Below are positions 43,776 through 51,570 of a DNA stretch of 51,570 bases, one piece after another. Both the position numbers and the translations under genes were made by a program. Numbering within the stretch: position 1 is the stretch's first letter; each line of letters starts with the position of its first letter. Under the pieces are notes generated by a model. That model had not been told where the DNA came from. It was given only the letters and a program-made list of their open reading frames with translations, and did no database searches. This DNA is from Candidatus Acidiferrum typicum (GTDB lineage Bacteria; Acidobacteriota; Terriglobia; Acidiferrales; UBA7541): NCBI GenBank assembly GCA_002478115.1, contig DLMH01000161.1:1-51570 (forward strand), in the 5' to 3' direction.

Positions 43776-46445
43776 ATGCCCATCTCCGCGGCAAATTCCT
43801 TCGGAACGCGAGACAACCTGAACGTTGGCGCGCAAACTTTTGAAATTCAGCGCCTCGAGAAGCTGGAAAAGCAGGGCCTCGGACAATTCACCGGGCTTCC
43901 CTTCTCCCTCCGCATTCTTCTGGAAAACCTGCTGCGCTGTGAGGACGGGCGCTCCGTTCGCGCCGAGGATATCCGCGCGCTCGCCAGCTGGAAACCCGGC
44001 GGCGAACAAAAAGAAATTGCCTTCATGCCCGCACGCGTCCTGTTGCAGGATTTCACCGGCGTCCCCGCCATCGTGGACCTGGCCACGATGCGCGAAGCGG
44101 TTCAAAAAATGGGCGGCAATCCCAAGCGCATCAATCCCCTTTTCCCCGCGGAGCTGGTCATCGACCATTCCGTTCAGGTGGACAGTTTCGGCAATGTGAA
44201 CGCCTTCGGCATAAACGCGGAACTTGAATTCCAGCGCAACGTCGAGCGCTATGCCTTCCTGCGCTGGGGACAAAACGCCTTCCGCAATTTCAAGGTCGTG
44301 CCACCCGATACGGGCATCTGCCACCAGGTCAATATCGAGTATCTCGCGCGGGTGGTTTGCTCCGTTCCAAGCGGTAGCCGCGTCGAAGCCTATCCGGATA
44401 CGCTCGTCGGCACGGATTCGCACACCACGATGGTGAATTCGCTCGGCGTGTTCGGCTGGGGCGTCGGCGGAATTGAAGCGGAGGCCGCCATGCTGGGCCA
44501 GCCTCTCTCGATGCTCGTCCCCGAAGTGGTGGGCTTCAAGCTCCACGGCCGGCTTCGCGAAGGAGCCACTGCGACGGACCTGGTTCTTACGGTCACCGAG
44601 ATGCTCCGAAAGAAGGGCGTCGTCGGGAAGTTCGTGGAGTTCTACGGCTCCGGCCTTTCCACCTTAAGCGTGCCGGACCGCGCCACCATTGCTAACATGG
44701 CTCCCGAATATGGCGCGACCATGGGCTTTTTCCCCGTGGACAACGAAACGCTGGCCTACCTGGAATTCACCGGACGTTCGCACGAACACATCGCCCTGGT
44801 CGAAGCCTACTGCAAGGAGCAGTACCTCTTCCGGACCGACGCGACACCCGACCCAGCGTTCAGCGACTCGTTGGAGCTCGATCTCGGCAGCGTTGAGCCC
44901 ACGGTGGCGGGACCAAAACGCCCGCAAGACCGCGTCGCGCTCAAGAACGCCAAAGCGTCCTTCATGAAAGTGGTAGAAGGCGCGCCCGCAACACAAGTCC
45001 CCGTTAAGAACAATGGCGACGCCTTCGAGCTTTCCAGCGGCGCGGTCGTGATTGCCGCCATTACGAGTTGCACGAACACCTCCAATCCTTCGCTGATGCT
45101 CGGCGCGGGCTTAGTGGCCAAGAAAGCCGTCGAGCGCGGGTTACAAGTCAAGCCGTGGGTGAAGACCAGCCTCGCGCCGGGCTCGAAAGTGGTGACGGAC
45201 TATCTGCAAGCCTCGGGCCTGATGGCGTACCTCGAGAAACTGAAGTTCCACCTGGTGGGCTACGGCTGCACAACCTGCATCGGCAACAGCGGACCTCTGT
45301 CCGATCCTATCGGCGCCGCCATCAAGGAGAACAATCTCGTCGCTGTGGCCGTGCTGAGCGGCAACCGCAATTTTGAAGGGCGCGTGCATCCGTTGGTGCG
45401 CGCGAATTACCTCGCTTCCCCGCCGCTCGTCGTGGCCTACGCGCTCGCGGGCCGCATGGATATGGACTTGACCACCGAGCCGCTGGGAACCGATTCCGCC
45501 GGCAAGCCCGTCTATTTGCGCGAGATTTGGCCTACCGCGCAGGAAGTGGAATCCACCGTCCGCGCCGCGGTTTCCACAGCGCAATACCGCAAGGTTTACA
45601 GCGAAGTCTTCGAAGGCGACGCGCGCTGGAAAGCCATGCCTATCCCTGAAGGCGATCTGTACAAGTGGGATGCGAACTCCACGTACATCAAGCTGCCTCC
45701 GTATTTCGAGAACATGCCAAAGACCCCGGCTCCGCTTGCGGATATTCATGGTGCGCGCGTACTCGCTGTTCTCGGCGATAGTGTGACCACCGATCACATC
45801 TCTCCCGCAGGCTCCATCGCCGTGGATTCCCCAGCCGGGAAATACCTGATCGCTCATGGCGTGAAGCCGCACGAATTCAACTCCTACGGCGCCCGCCGCG
45901 GCAATCACGAAGTGATGATGCGCGGCACGTTTGCGAACATCCGCCTCCGCAATCAGCTTGCCCCGGGCACGGAAGGAAGTTGGACGTTGCATCTGCCCGA
46001 GGGCGAAAAGATGTTCATCTACGACGCCGCGGTGAAGTACCGCGAAGACGGCGTGCCCCTGATCGTGATCGCGGGCAAGGAGTACGGCTCCGGGTCCTCG
46101 CGCGACTGGGCCGCCAAGGGCACGCGGTTGCTCGGCGTGCGCGCCGTCATCGCGGAGAGCTACGAGCGCATTCACCGCAGCAACCTCGTGGGCATGGGCG
46201 TGCTCCCGCTGGAATTCAAGCACGGCGAAACTCGCGAATCCCTTGGCCTGACGGGGCACGAGGTGTTCTCGATAGATGGCGTGTCTACTCTGATGCCACG
46301 AAAGCAAGTCACCGTTCGCGCCGAGTCGGCGGATGGGACGGAGAAATCTTTCACCGCAACCGTGCGCGTGGATACGCCGGAAGAGGTGGCGTATTACAAG
46401 CATGGCGGCATTCTGCAGTATGTGCTGCGGCAAATGCTGGAGTAG
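43776..46445 (+). CDS. acnA: Aconitate hydratase A
   Basis: An 889-residue TCA-cycle aconitase of the AcnA/IRP type. Cluster-ligand motifs: [16 protein letters not shown] (first Cys) and [14 protein letters not shown] (Cys pair). Others: VDHSVQVD-type [46 protein letters not shown], and [13 protein letters not shown] and [15 protein letters not shown] in the swivel domain. The ATG at 43776 has AAAGGA eight nt upstream; the frame is open further left without similarity. It is divergent from the selenoprotein gene, with an 84-nt gap if that gene starts at 43691. Confidence 0.97.
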   Translation: MPISAANSFGTRDNLNVGAQTFEIQRLEKLEKQGLGQFTGLPFSLRILLENLLRCEDGRSVRAEDIRALASWKPGGEQKEIAFMPARVLLQDFTGVPAIVDLATMREAVQKMGGNPKRINPLFPAELVIDHSVQVDSFGNVNAFGINAELEFQRNVERYAFLRWGQNAFRNFKVVPPDTGICHQVNIEYLARVVCSVPSGSRVEAYPDTLVGTDSHTTMVNSLGVFGWGVGGIEAEAAMLGQPLSMLVPEVVGFKLHGRLREGATATDLVLTVTEMLRKKGVVGKFVEFYGSGLSTLSVPDRATIANMAPEYGATMGFFPVDNETLAYLEFTGRSHEHIALVEAYCKEQYLFRTDATPDPAFSDSLELDLGSVEPTVAGPKRPQDRVALKNAKASFMKVVEGAPATQVPVKNNGDAFELSSGAVVIAAITSCTNTSNPSLMLGAGLVAKKAVERGLQVKPWVKTSLAPGSKVVTDYLQASGLMAYLEKLKFHLVGYGCTTCIGNSGPLSDPIGAAIKENNLVAVAVLSGNRNFEGRVHPLVRANYLASPPLVVAYALAGRMDMDLTTEPLGTDSAGKPVYLREIWPTAQEVESTVRAAVSTAQYRKVYSEVFEGDARWKAMPIPEGDLYKWDANSTYIKLPPYFENMPKTPAPLADIHGARVLAVLGDSVTTDHISPAGSIAVDSPAGKYLIAHGVKPHEFNSYGARRGNHEVMMRGTFANIRLRNQLAPGTEGSWTLHLPEGEKMFIYDAAVKYREDGVPLIVIAGKEYGSGSSRDWAAKGTRLLGVRAVIAESYERIHRSNLVGMGVLPLEFKHGETRESLGLTGHEVFSIDGVSTLMPRKQVTVRAESADGTEKSFTATVRVDTPEEVAYYKHGGILQYVLRQMLE

Positions 46446-46884
46446 ATGTTTTCCCCAGCGAAAGTTGAAAAGCCCCGGTGAGAGCTCGCGGAGCTTTCCA
46501 TTGCCAACGGAGAGGCACCTACAGCGCCTCCTGGGGATGAGCAGCGACTGGCGCAAAGGTACGTTGCGCCAGACACGATGCAAGTGGTTGCCGTGAGCGA
46601 CGCCCAGTAGATCGCTCCGGCCCTGCAAAAACCCGGCGCGGTGCAAGTTCTTGATGCCCGCGGAAGACTAGAGAAAACCAAGCCCGCATCGAATTAGAGT
46701 GACGTCCCAGAAGATTCTGGCATTTCTCTTTAGGAGGCCGGGGCTTCAGCCCCGGCGTAAAGCCCAGAAAATGAATTGGGCTTTAGCCCCTGAGGACTCT
46801 GGGCTTCTTCGCGATATTTTCGGGACACAATACTGGGAACTTACTGCGGATTCCCCAATTACAAACGGCAGGAAAAACACCGCG
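46446..46884. other. Intergenic region between acnA and lgt
   Basis: 439 nt between convergent genes without a protein-like frame. It contains a pair of strong palindromes at 46737-46784; nothing else was recognised. Confidence 0.55.
46737..46784. repeat. Pair of extragenic palindromes
   Basis: GCCGGGGCT-TC-AGCCCCGGC (46737-46756, 9-bp stem), then AAAGCCCA...TGGGCTTT (46759-46784, 8-bp stem). This is a tandem pair of the GGGGCTNNAGCCCC type. Confidence 0.75.
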
Positions 46885-47754
46885 TCAGCGGGACGAGGTT
46901 CGTTTTTCGGACGCTCCATCGCGGCTCTTAATCCACAGGAAAAGCCCAATTCCAGCCAGCACGGAGAGAATGCTGACGATCTGCGCATTGGTCAGGCCCA
47001 GGAATACGCGTGGATTGATGCGGATGATTTCCACCAGATACCGCGCGATGCCCGTCAAAACCAGATAGCCGCAGAAAATAAGACCTTTATCTTGAGGGCG
47101 GCGCAGAAACTTGCCGCCTAAATACCAAAGAAACGCGCCAATGGCGCACCAAGCCAGGAATTCATAAATGGGCGTCGGGTGCACTTTACAGTTTTCTGGC
47201 CATCCGTACAGAACGCATGGCCCGGGGGTAGGCATGACGCCGGTGGTAGGTACGAGGCCGTTGGGAAAGCTCATGCCCCACGGCAAGGTGGTCGGCGTCC
47301 CGTAGTCGCCGTCGCCGGAGAGCAGACAGCCCATTCGCCCGATCGCATACCCAAACGAGGCTGCGGGCGAGCACGCGTCCAGGAATTGCAGCAGAGGATA
47401 TCCGGTACGCTTACCGAGAAGGAGTAGCGCGGCCATGCCGCCGATGAATCCTCCGAACCAAGTGAAGCCATAACGATCAAAAAGTACCGCGAACGGATGG
47501 GCCCGGAATGTCGCGGGGGATTCGAGCGCGCTATACACCTTTGAAGCGAGGATCCCTGACAATCCGGCGATGGTGATTATGGTGAACGCGTCCAGAGGGA
47601 TGCTGGGAAACAATGGCGACAAAGTAGCCTTGGTCGTCATGCCGCGGCGGTCGAAGTCCGCTTGAAAAATGTAGGCGGCGCAAATCAGACCAAGCGCCAC
47701 CATCAGACCGTACGTGGGAATTGATAAGGGGCCTATGTGAATGAAGGGGATCAT
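46885..47754 (-). CDS. lgt: Prolipoprotein diacylglyceryl transferase
   Basis: A 289-residue inner-membrane enzyme that adds diacylglycerol to the lipobox Cys of prolipoproteins. Start ATG 47754 (MIPFIHIGPLSIPTYGLMVALG). Multiple hydrophobic segments are present. The signature region GRMGCLLSGDGDYG corresponds to the family GRxGNFxNGExxG, with the essential Arg kept. RYGFTWFGGFIGG and the HPTPIYEFL stretch also match, as does GLTNAQIVSI near the end. It is monocistronic here. Confidence 0.93.
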   Translation of the reverse strand: MIPFIHIGPLSIPTYGLMVALGLICAAYIFQADFDRRGMTTKATLSPLFPSIPLDAFTIITIAGLSGILASKVYSALESPATFRAHPFAVLFDRYGFTWFGGFIGGMAALLLLGKRTGYPLLQFLDACSPAASFGYAIGRMGCLLSGDGDYGTPTTLPWGMSFPNGLVPTTGVMPTPGPCVLYGWPENCKVHPTPIYEFLAWCAIGAFLWYLGGKFLRRPQDKGLIFCGYLVLTGIARYLVEIIRINPRVFLGLTNAQIVSILSVLAGIGLFLWIKSRDGASEKRTSSR

Positions 47755-47806
47755 AGAGTTGGCCGGCGTGCCCTGAAGATTATACACGAGGCAAAGCGGA
47801 GAGCCC

Positions 47807-48026
47807 CTCAGGCGGCGGGTGGCCGCGGCTGTAGTAGCGCTTCAGCCCTTTGCGCATCGGAAACCCCGAAGCGAGAAATGCCAACCCAAGGCCCAGGTTC
47901 CCACAGCGAACCTGGGGCACCCTCCGCGTCTCACTACTGCTGCGGGAATTGCTGGAGTGATATACTCGCGATGCCCCTTATGTCAACACTTTCCGACATG
48001 TTAAGCCCGGGCCACCCGCTTGAAGC
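47807..48026 (-). mobile_element. Truncated REP/RAYT element 3
   Basis: Aligns with 3246-3446, the 5' end of RAYT element 1. On the minus strand it encodes MRKGLKRYYSRG, the transposase start, and then diverges. The same hairpin follows (47878-47924), with CCCAGGTTC, loop and GAACCTGGG, then the conserved GGGAATTG(C/T)TG(A/G)AGTGATAT stretch to GGCCACCCGC at 48010. The inverse motif GCGGGTGGCC at 47813 marks the other edge. The transposase is dead, since its body is missing. Confidence 0.8.
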
Positions 48027-48110
48027 CGCGGCCCCCAGCGCCGGACTTCTGATAGCGCTAGTGGTTGAACGTGTAGCGACGTTGCCGTCAATTAGAGACG
48101 ACCGCTACAA

Positions 48111-49013
48111 TTGCAAATTAGGATTAGGTTGCTAACTGACTTGATTAAACCGCCAAGAGCAGCCGCCAAGGAACTCCTGCCTCTTTGGAGTTTCCTAGGC
48201 GTGAGTGCAATTTTGTCTTGGACAATCTGGATTTGGCCCCTCGACGAGAAACTCTTTTTCTATCTGAGTTTCTATGGATGGCGGGTGACTTGGCCTTTAA
48301 ATAATCTAAAACTTGTGATTGGAAACTGCATGCCCGGAATGCTTGCTCTTGTCTGGGCAAGAGTTCAAGGAAGGCAACAATTTCGGGGTTTGCTGTCCAG
48401 TTTGTTCGCATGGAGAACCAAGCCCAAGTGGTACCTACTCGCCGTAGGACTTCCTTGCGGCATATTCATGGCAACGCTATGCGCTGTACTCCTGACCGTG
48501 CCCGCGAAGATTGCCCGGCCTCCTCTATCCGTGCTCTTGTTGGGTCTGGTGTCTAGTTTCGGGGGCCCCCTATGGGAGGAAATAGCATGGCGAGCCTTCG
48601 CCCTCAGAAAACTCCAAACCAGGTACTCGGCACTGGTTTCATCTTTGATTATTGGTGTGTTTTGGGCAGTTTGGCATATCCCAATGTGGGCTCTAACTCT
48701 GAACTACTTGACAATTCCGTTGCTGCTGATTATCTGCATCAATCTTATTGCATGGTCAATCGTATTCACCTTCTTGTACATTGGAAGTGGCCAAAGCCTA
48801 CCGGTTGTGATTGTACTCCATGGCACGTACTTGATCTTACAAAACGAGGCCTTCGCGGCACTGGCGTACGGTCAGCTAACACTGCCGAAGGATGTAGCCC
48901 AAGCAATCGCGTATGGTCCCCAATACTTGATTTTGATTGAGATGGTCCTTGCCTTATGCTTAGCGATCATATTTGGAAGAAGATTGGCGGGTGGCCCTGG
49001 CGCTAGATCCTGA
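48111..49013 (+). CDS. CPBP-family intramembrane metalloprotease
   Basis: A 300-residue membrane protein with about seven or eight hydrophobic segments. The CPBP (CAAX protease/bacteriocin-processing) motifs are in order: EEIAWRAF (EExxxR), FWAVWHIPM (His in the second motif), and VIVLHGTYL (third). Family members cleave within membranes; the physiological substrate here is unknown. It is less GC-rich than its neighbours and lies between a truncated RAYT and a REP hairpin. The start is uncertain: TTG 48111 or the TTG at 48129 after AGGATTAGG. Confidence 0.85.
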   Translation: MQIRIRLLTDLIKPPRAAAKELLPLWSFLGVSAILSWTIWIWPLDEKLFFYLSFYGWRVTWPLNNLKLVIGNCMPGMLALVWARVQGRQQFRGLLSSLFAWRTKPKWYLLAVGLPCGIFMATLCAVLLTVPAKIARPPLSVLLLGLVSSFGGPLWEEIAWRAFALRKLQTRYSALVSSLIIGVFWAVWHIPMWALTLNYLTIPLLLIICINLIAWSIVFTFLYIGSGQSLPVVIVLHGTYLILQNEAFAALAYGQLTLPKDVAQAIAYGPQYLILIEMVLALCLAIIFGRRLAGGPGARS

Positions 49014-49022
49014 GGGGGAATC

Positions 49023-49054
49023 GGGTGCCCCGCACGTCGGTTTTACGTGTGGGG
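49023..49054. repeat. REP-like hairpin after the CPBP gene
   Basis: GGGTGCCCC leads into CCCCGCACGT-CGGTTTT-ACGTGTGGGG, a 10-bp stem with one G-U pair. It is related to 26660-26704. It lies 9 nt after the CPBP stop. Confidence 0.7.
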
Positions 49055-49167
49055 GTTTTGACTTGGATTTCGTTGCTTGAGGTGGTCTCTCTTCCCGCAC
49101 TCTTGTTCGTACGAGTTCCGAAACTAGAGCCTCACGAATACGGATTGACACTTAGACCGAGTGCTGG

Positions 49168-49878
49168 TCAGTTGGGCTTGGACTTGAAGACGAAGTTGAT
49201 GGTGTGGGTCTCGCTGCCGCTGATGGTGACTTCCTGCGACTGCTCGCCATAGAACTCGTGCCAGGCCGTGATGGTGTACTTGCCCGGAGGCAAGTTGGCC
49301 AGCGAGAACGAACCGCCGTCGCCGGTCACGGCGTAGTGCGAGTTTGGCATCACCGCAAGGATGCCATGCATCCAGGGATGCACGTTGCACTTCACGGAAA
49401 TGAATTCCGCCTGATCATACCTCTCGCTGATCGGCGGCGCTCCCGGCGGCTGCGATTTATTCCACTCGCGATTGAACTTCGGCTGTGGATGGATGTTGTG
49501 AGAGGTCTGATCCTCGTTGGTGATCTTCAGTTCTTGATTGACCTGGAAGGCAAGAAGGTGGGGGATGTACCGGCAACCCTTCTGCGTGAAGGTCGCGGCG
49601 TTGGAAGGAGCCGCGTCACCCGGCGCTCCCGCGGATACGTAGACAACTACGTTTTCCAGGCTGTTCCCGGCGCCCGTTACGACGGTTTCCGCGAGCTGCG
49701 GCGTCGCGTACATCTTGGCGCAGGATGGTTCCCCGGACATGTCAATGGGTTTCATCTTGACCGGTGTGCCCTCGTAGGTCACTTTGCCGCTGACAGTGCC
49801 TCCGCTCGGCCCCGCATACGCCGCGGCCGAAGCGGCAAGCAAGGCCAGTCCTGCCATCACCACGTGCTTCGTTTGCAT
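49168..49878 (-). CDS. Secreted cupredoxin-like protein with carboxypeptidase-regulatory-like domain
   Basis: A 236-residue exported protein. Signal peptide MQTKHVVMAGLALLAASAAAYA. The central region has copper-type ligands: H127/H130 in SHNIHPQPK and C164-NV-H167-PW-M170, like the Cys-His-Met set of blue copper proteins. The C-terminus (185-236), DGGSFSLANLPPGKYTITAWHEFYGEQ, is a carboxypeptidase-regulatory-like beta domain. The start at 49878 has AGGAGG upstream. A periplasmic electron carrier or copper-binding role is inferred; no redox partner is adjacent. Confidence 0.85.
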   Translation of the reverse strand: MQTKHVVMAGLALLAASAAAYAGPSGGTVSGKVTYEGTPVKMKPIDMSGEPSCAKMYATPQLAETVVTGAGNSLENVVVYVSAGAPGDAAPSNAATFTQKGCRYIPHLLAFQVNQELKITNEDQTSHNIHPQPKFNREWNKSQPPGAPPISERYDQAEFISVKCNVHPWMHGILAVMPNSHYAVTGDGGSFSLANLPPGKYTITAWHEFYGEQSQEVTISGSETHTINFVFKSKPN

Positions 49879-50129
49879 TCCTCGATCCTCCTGATCTCCA
49901 ACACCAGTGTATGCATTTCAGACCTTCTTGGCATTTACGATTTCCACTATGCAAGAACTTTCCAGCGCCGCGCTGACACGCGGCCCCTTCTGGTCGCAGA
50001 GCTATCCGGATGGCCCCAAAGCCTTCCGGTCATCCTCGGACCCGTGATACGCCTTCCCAGATAATTGTTCCTCTGCAGTTCCTTGGGATGAATTACTCTA
50101 ATGGGCAGGTCCGTCCATAAGGAGTCCTT

Positions 50130-51275
50130 ATGCAGAAAATCAACGCGGCCATTATCGGATTAGGATTCGTCGGGCGAGCGCACCTGGACGCCTTGCGGCG
50201 CCTTGGTATTTCGGTCCAGGGCGTGCTGGGGAGCACGCCGGAGCGCACCAAAGCTTCGCGGGATGCGCTGGGATTGCCGCGAGCGTACGCTTCGCTCGAA
50301 GAACTCGCCGCCGACTCGTCCGTTCACGTCGTGCATTTGTGCACGCCAAACAATGAACATTTCCAGGAGGCCAGCCAGCTTCTTCGCGCGGGGAAAAATG
50401 TCTTGTGCGAAAAGCCGCTGACCCTGGATTCGCGGGAATCCGCGGCGCTGGTTTCCCTGGCGAAAGAAACGGGACGAGTGGGCGGTGTGGCGTACAACCT
50501 GCGCTACTACCCCCTGTGTCAGGAAGCTCGCGCGTTGATCCGGAAGGGCGCGATCGGGCAGGTGCGGCTCGTGCACGGCAGCTTTTTGCAGGATTGGCTG
50601 CTCTATCCCACGGATTGGAACTGGCGGCTGGAAGCAAAGTCGGGCGGCGAACTGCGCGCCGTCTCCGACATCGGCACGCACTGGCTCGACCTGGTGACCT
50701 GGATGACCAACAGCAAGGTGTCCGAGCTTTGCGCCGATCTGGCCACGGTTCTTCCGACACGGCGCAAGCCCAAGGGCCGCGTGGAGACATTTCAGAAAGC
50801 GGGCGCCGCGGAAACCGAGGAAGTGCTGATGACGACCGACGATTACGCCTCCGTGCTGCTGCGCTTTGAAAACGACGCTCACGGCGTGATGACCGTTTCC
50901 CAAGTAAGCGCCGGGCGCAAGGCGCGTTTGTGGTTTGAGGTCGACGGCTCCGAAGGTTCGCTGGCGTTCGATTCCGAATCGCCCAATTCGCTGTGGATTG
51001 GCCGGCGGGACCGGGCCAGCGAAGTGCTCCCGAAAGATCCCGCGCTGCAATCGCCCGAATCGCGCGGTTATGCAGCTTATCCCGGCGGGCACGCCGAGGG
51101 TTACCCGGACACTTTCGTGCAACTTTTCAAGGATTTCTATAGCTACGTCGCTGCCGGAGATTTTCGCGCACCGCGAAGCTTTCCGACCTTTGACACGGGT
51201 CACGACGAACTCCTGCTCTGCGAAGCGATCGCCGAAAGCGCGCAGAAACGAAGCTGGGTCTCTGTCGGAGCGTAA
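50130..51275 (+). CDS. Gfo/Idh/MocA family oxidoreductase
   Basis: A 381-residue NAD(P)-dependent sugar or inositol dehydrogenase-type protein. N-terminal Rossmann loop AIIGLGFVGRAHLDAL; the catalytic-domain motif CEKPLTLD carries the conserved Lys near 92-100; SDIGTHWLDLVTWM near 180 carries the usual Asp/His pair. YPGGHAEGYPDTFVQLFKDF is typical of the sugar-acting groups. ATG 50130 has AAGGAG five nt upstream. It is convergent with a LacI-type regulator 12 nt away, which may control it or a sugar operon beyond the window. Confidence 0.92.
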   Translation: MQKINAAIIGLGFVGRAHLDALRRLGISVQGVLGSTPERTKASRDALGLPRAYASLEELAADSSVHVVHLCTPNNEHFQEASQLLRAGKNVLCEKPLTLDSRESAALVSLAKETGRVGGVAYNLRYYPLCQEARALIRKGAIGQVRLVHGSFLQDWLLYPTDWNWRLEAKSGGELRAVSDIGTHWLDLVTWMTNSKVSELCADLATVLPTRRKPKGRVETFQKAGAAETEEVLMTTDDYASVLLRFENDAHGVMTVSQVSAGRKARLWFEVDGSEGSLAFDSESPNSLWIGRRDRASEVLPKDPALQSPESRGYAAYPGGHAEGYPDTFVQLFKDFYSYVAAGDFRAPRSFPTFDTGHDELLLCEAIAESAQKRSWVSVGA

Positions 51276-51287
51276 GCAGTTGCAGCT

Positions 51288-51570
51288 CTATTTCAGGGCG
51301 CGGGTGGATTCGCGGGCGACGAGTTCCGCGGGAATTTTGCGGCGCACGACGGAAATATCGCGATTCTGATTCGTCGCTTTGATGGCCTCCAGAACAATGC
51401 CCGCGCTCATTGCGCCCATGGCTTCCATAGGCTGGCGAACGGTGGTGAGCGACGGCACGCTCAGATTGGCCTGCGCCACGTCGTCGAAACCCACAACGGA
51501 ACAGTCTTCGGGTACGCGCAGGCCTTTTTTCTTCAGCGCACGTAAGGCGCCTCATGCTTATCCGGTTGTT
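51288..51570 (-). CDS. LacI-family regulator, C-terminal part, cut by window edge
   Basis: The minus-strand frame encodes ALRALKKKGLRVPEDCSVVGFDDV, LTTVRQPMEAMGAMSAG and IPAELVARESTRALK, the end of the LacI/GalR effector domain. Upstream of about 51548 the expected sequence continues in another frame (NNRISM), so a single-base frameshift lies about 23 nt from the edge. This may be a real mutation or an assembly error at a contig end. The DNA-binding domain lies outside the window. Confidence 0.8.

Noticed and set aside
43692..44546. N-terminal extension of the radical SAM frame by up to 285 codons
   Set aside because: It runs antisense through acnA and past its start. Family-like sequence begins only at KIVLIST, next to a ribosome site before GTG 43691.
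45141..46646. 501-codon minus-strand open frame
   Set aside because: It is antisense to acnA, has no recognisable domain, and is the usual shadow frame of a GC-rich gene.
49949..50047. 32-codon plus-strand frame (MQELSSAAL...)
   Set aside because: No ribosome site and no recognisable sequence; chance open frame between divergent genes.

Overview
The window is one contiguous stretch of a GC-rich bacterial chromosome, apparently running off both edges: a histidine kinase is cut at the left and a LacI-type regulator at the right. The gene content fits a soil-type heterotroph of the Acidobacteriota. This is inferred from the mix of families and the abundance of REP-type palindromes, and no rRNA or marker gene was seen to prove it.

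Layout. 0-2.6 kb: a PAS hybrid histidine kinase and a receiver-PilZ protein. 2.7-3.4 kb: a REP-associated tyrosine transposase (RAYT) between inverted REP hairpins. 3.6-4.6 kb: an exported SMP-30/gluconolactonase. 4.7-11.1 kb: a tightly packed hoxEFUYH-type [NiFe]-hydrogenase operon whose HoxF is fused to a GltD-like FAD/NAD(P)H module. 11.8-17.8 kb: a translationally coupled acyl-CoA dehydrogenase / FixC-FixX fusion / EtfB / EtfA cluster that should pass electrons from acyl-CoA to quinone. 17.85-20.04 kb: a transposon-like insertion (16-bp terminal inverted repeats, 8-bp direct repeat) carrying an FRG-domain gene and a membrane-anchored coiled-coil gene but no transposase. 20.2-26.1 kb: GH3 beta-glucosidase, acyl-lipid desaturase, a response-regulator fragment, a secreted barrel-like protein and a KamA-type radical SAM aminomutase.

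26.1-30.7 kb is accessory DNA: an RNase H-fold protein, a P63C-domain protein with its own promoter, a second RAYT and a truncated copy of it. 30.7-32.9 kb holds TPM, nucleotidyltransferase-like and LemA genes. 33-40 kb holds a dead Rieske oxygenase fragment and a minus-strand run of mmsA, glk, zwf, a HAD hydrolase and a divergent phosphoglucose-isomerase-like protein, that is, entry of glucose into the pentose phosphate/glycolytic routes. 40.3-46.4 kb holds yggX, an ATP-grasp enzyme, a radical SAM gene and aconitase. The end holds lgt, a truncated RAYT, a CPBP protease, a cupredoxin-like secreted protein, a Gfo/Idh/MocA dehydrogenase and a LacI-type regulator.

The most notable observation is at 42.25-43.69 kb. 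The radical SAM gene has an in-frame UGA directly followed by codons for Ala-Glu-Pro and 22 more residues, and a perfect 7-bp hairpin begins 12 nt after the UGA. The protein therefore most likely ends with a Cys-Sec-Ala-Glu-Pro motif, making it a CUAEP-tail radical SAM selenoprotein, paired with the ATP-grasp gene downstream. No tRNA, rRNA or CRISPR array was recognised.
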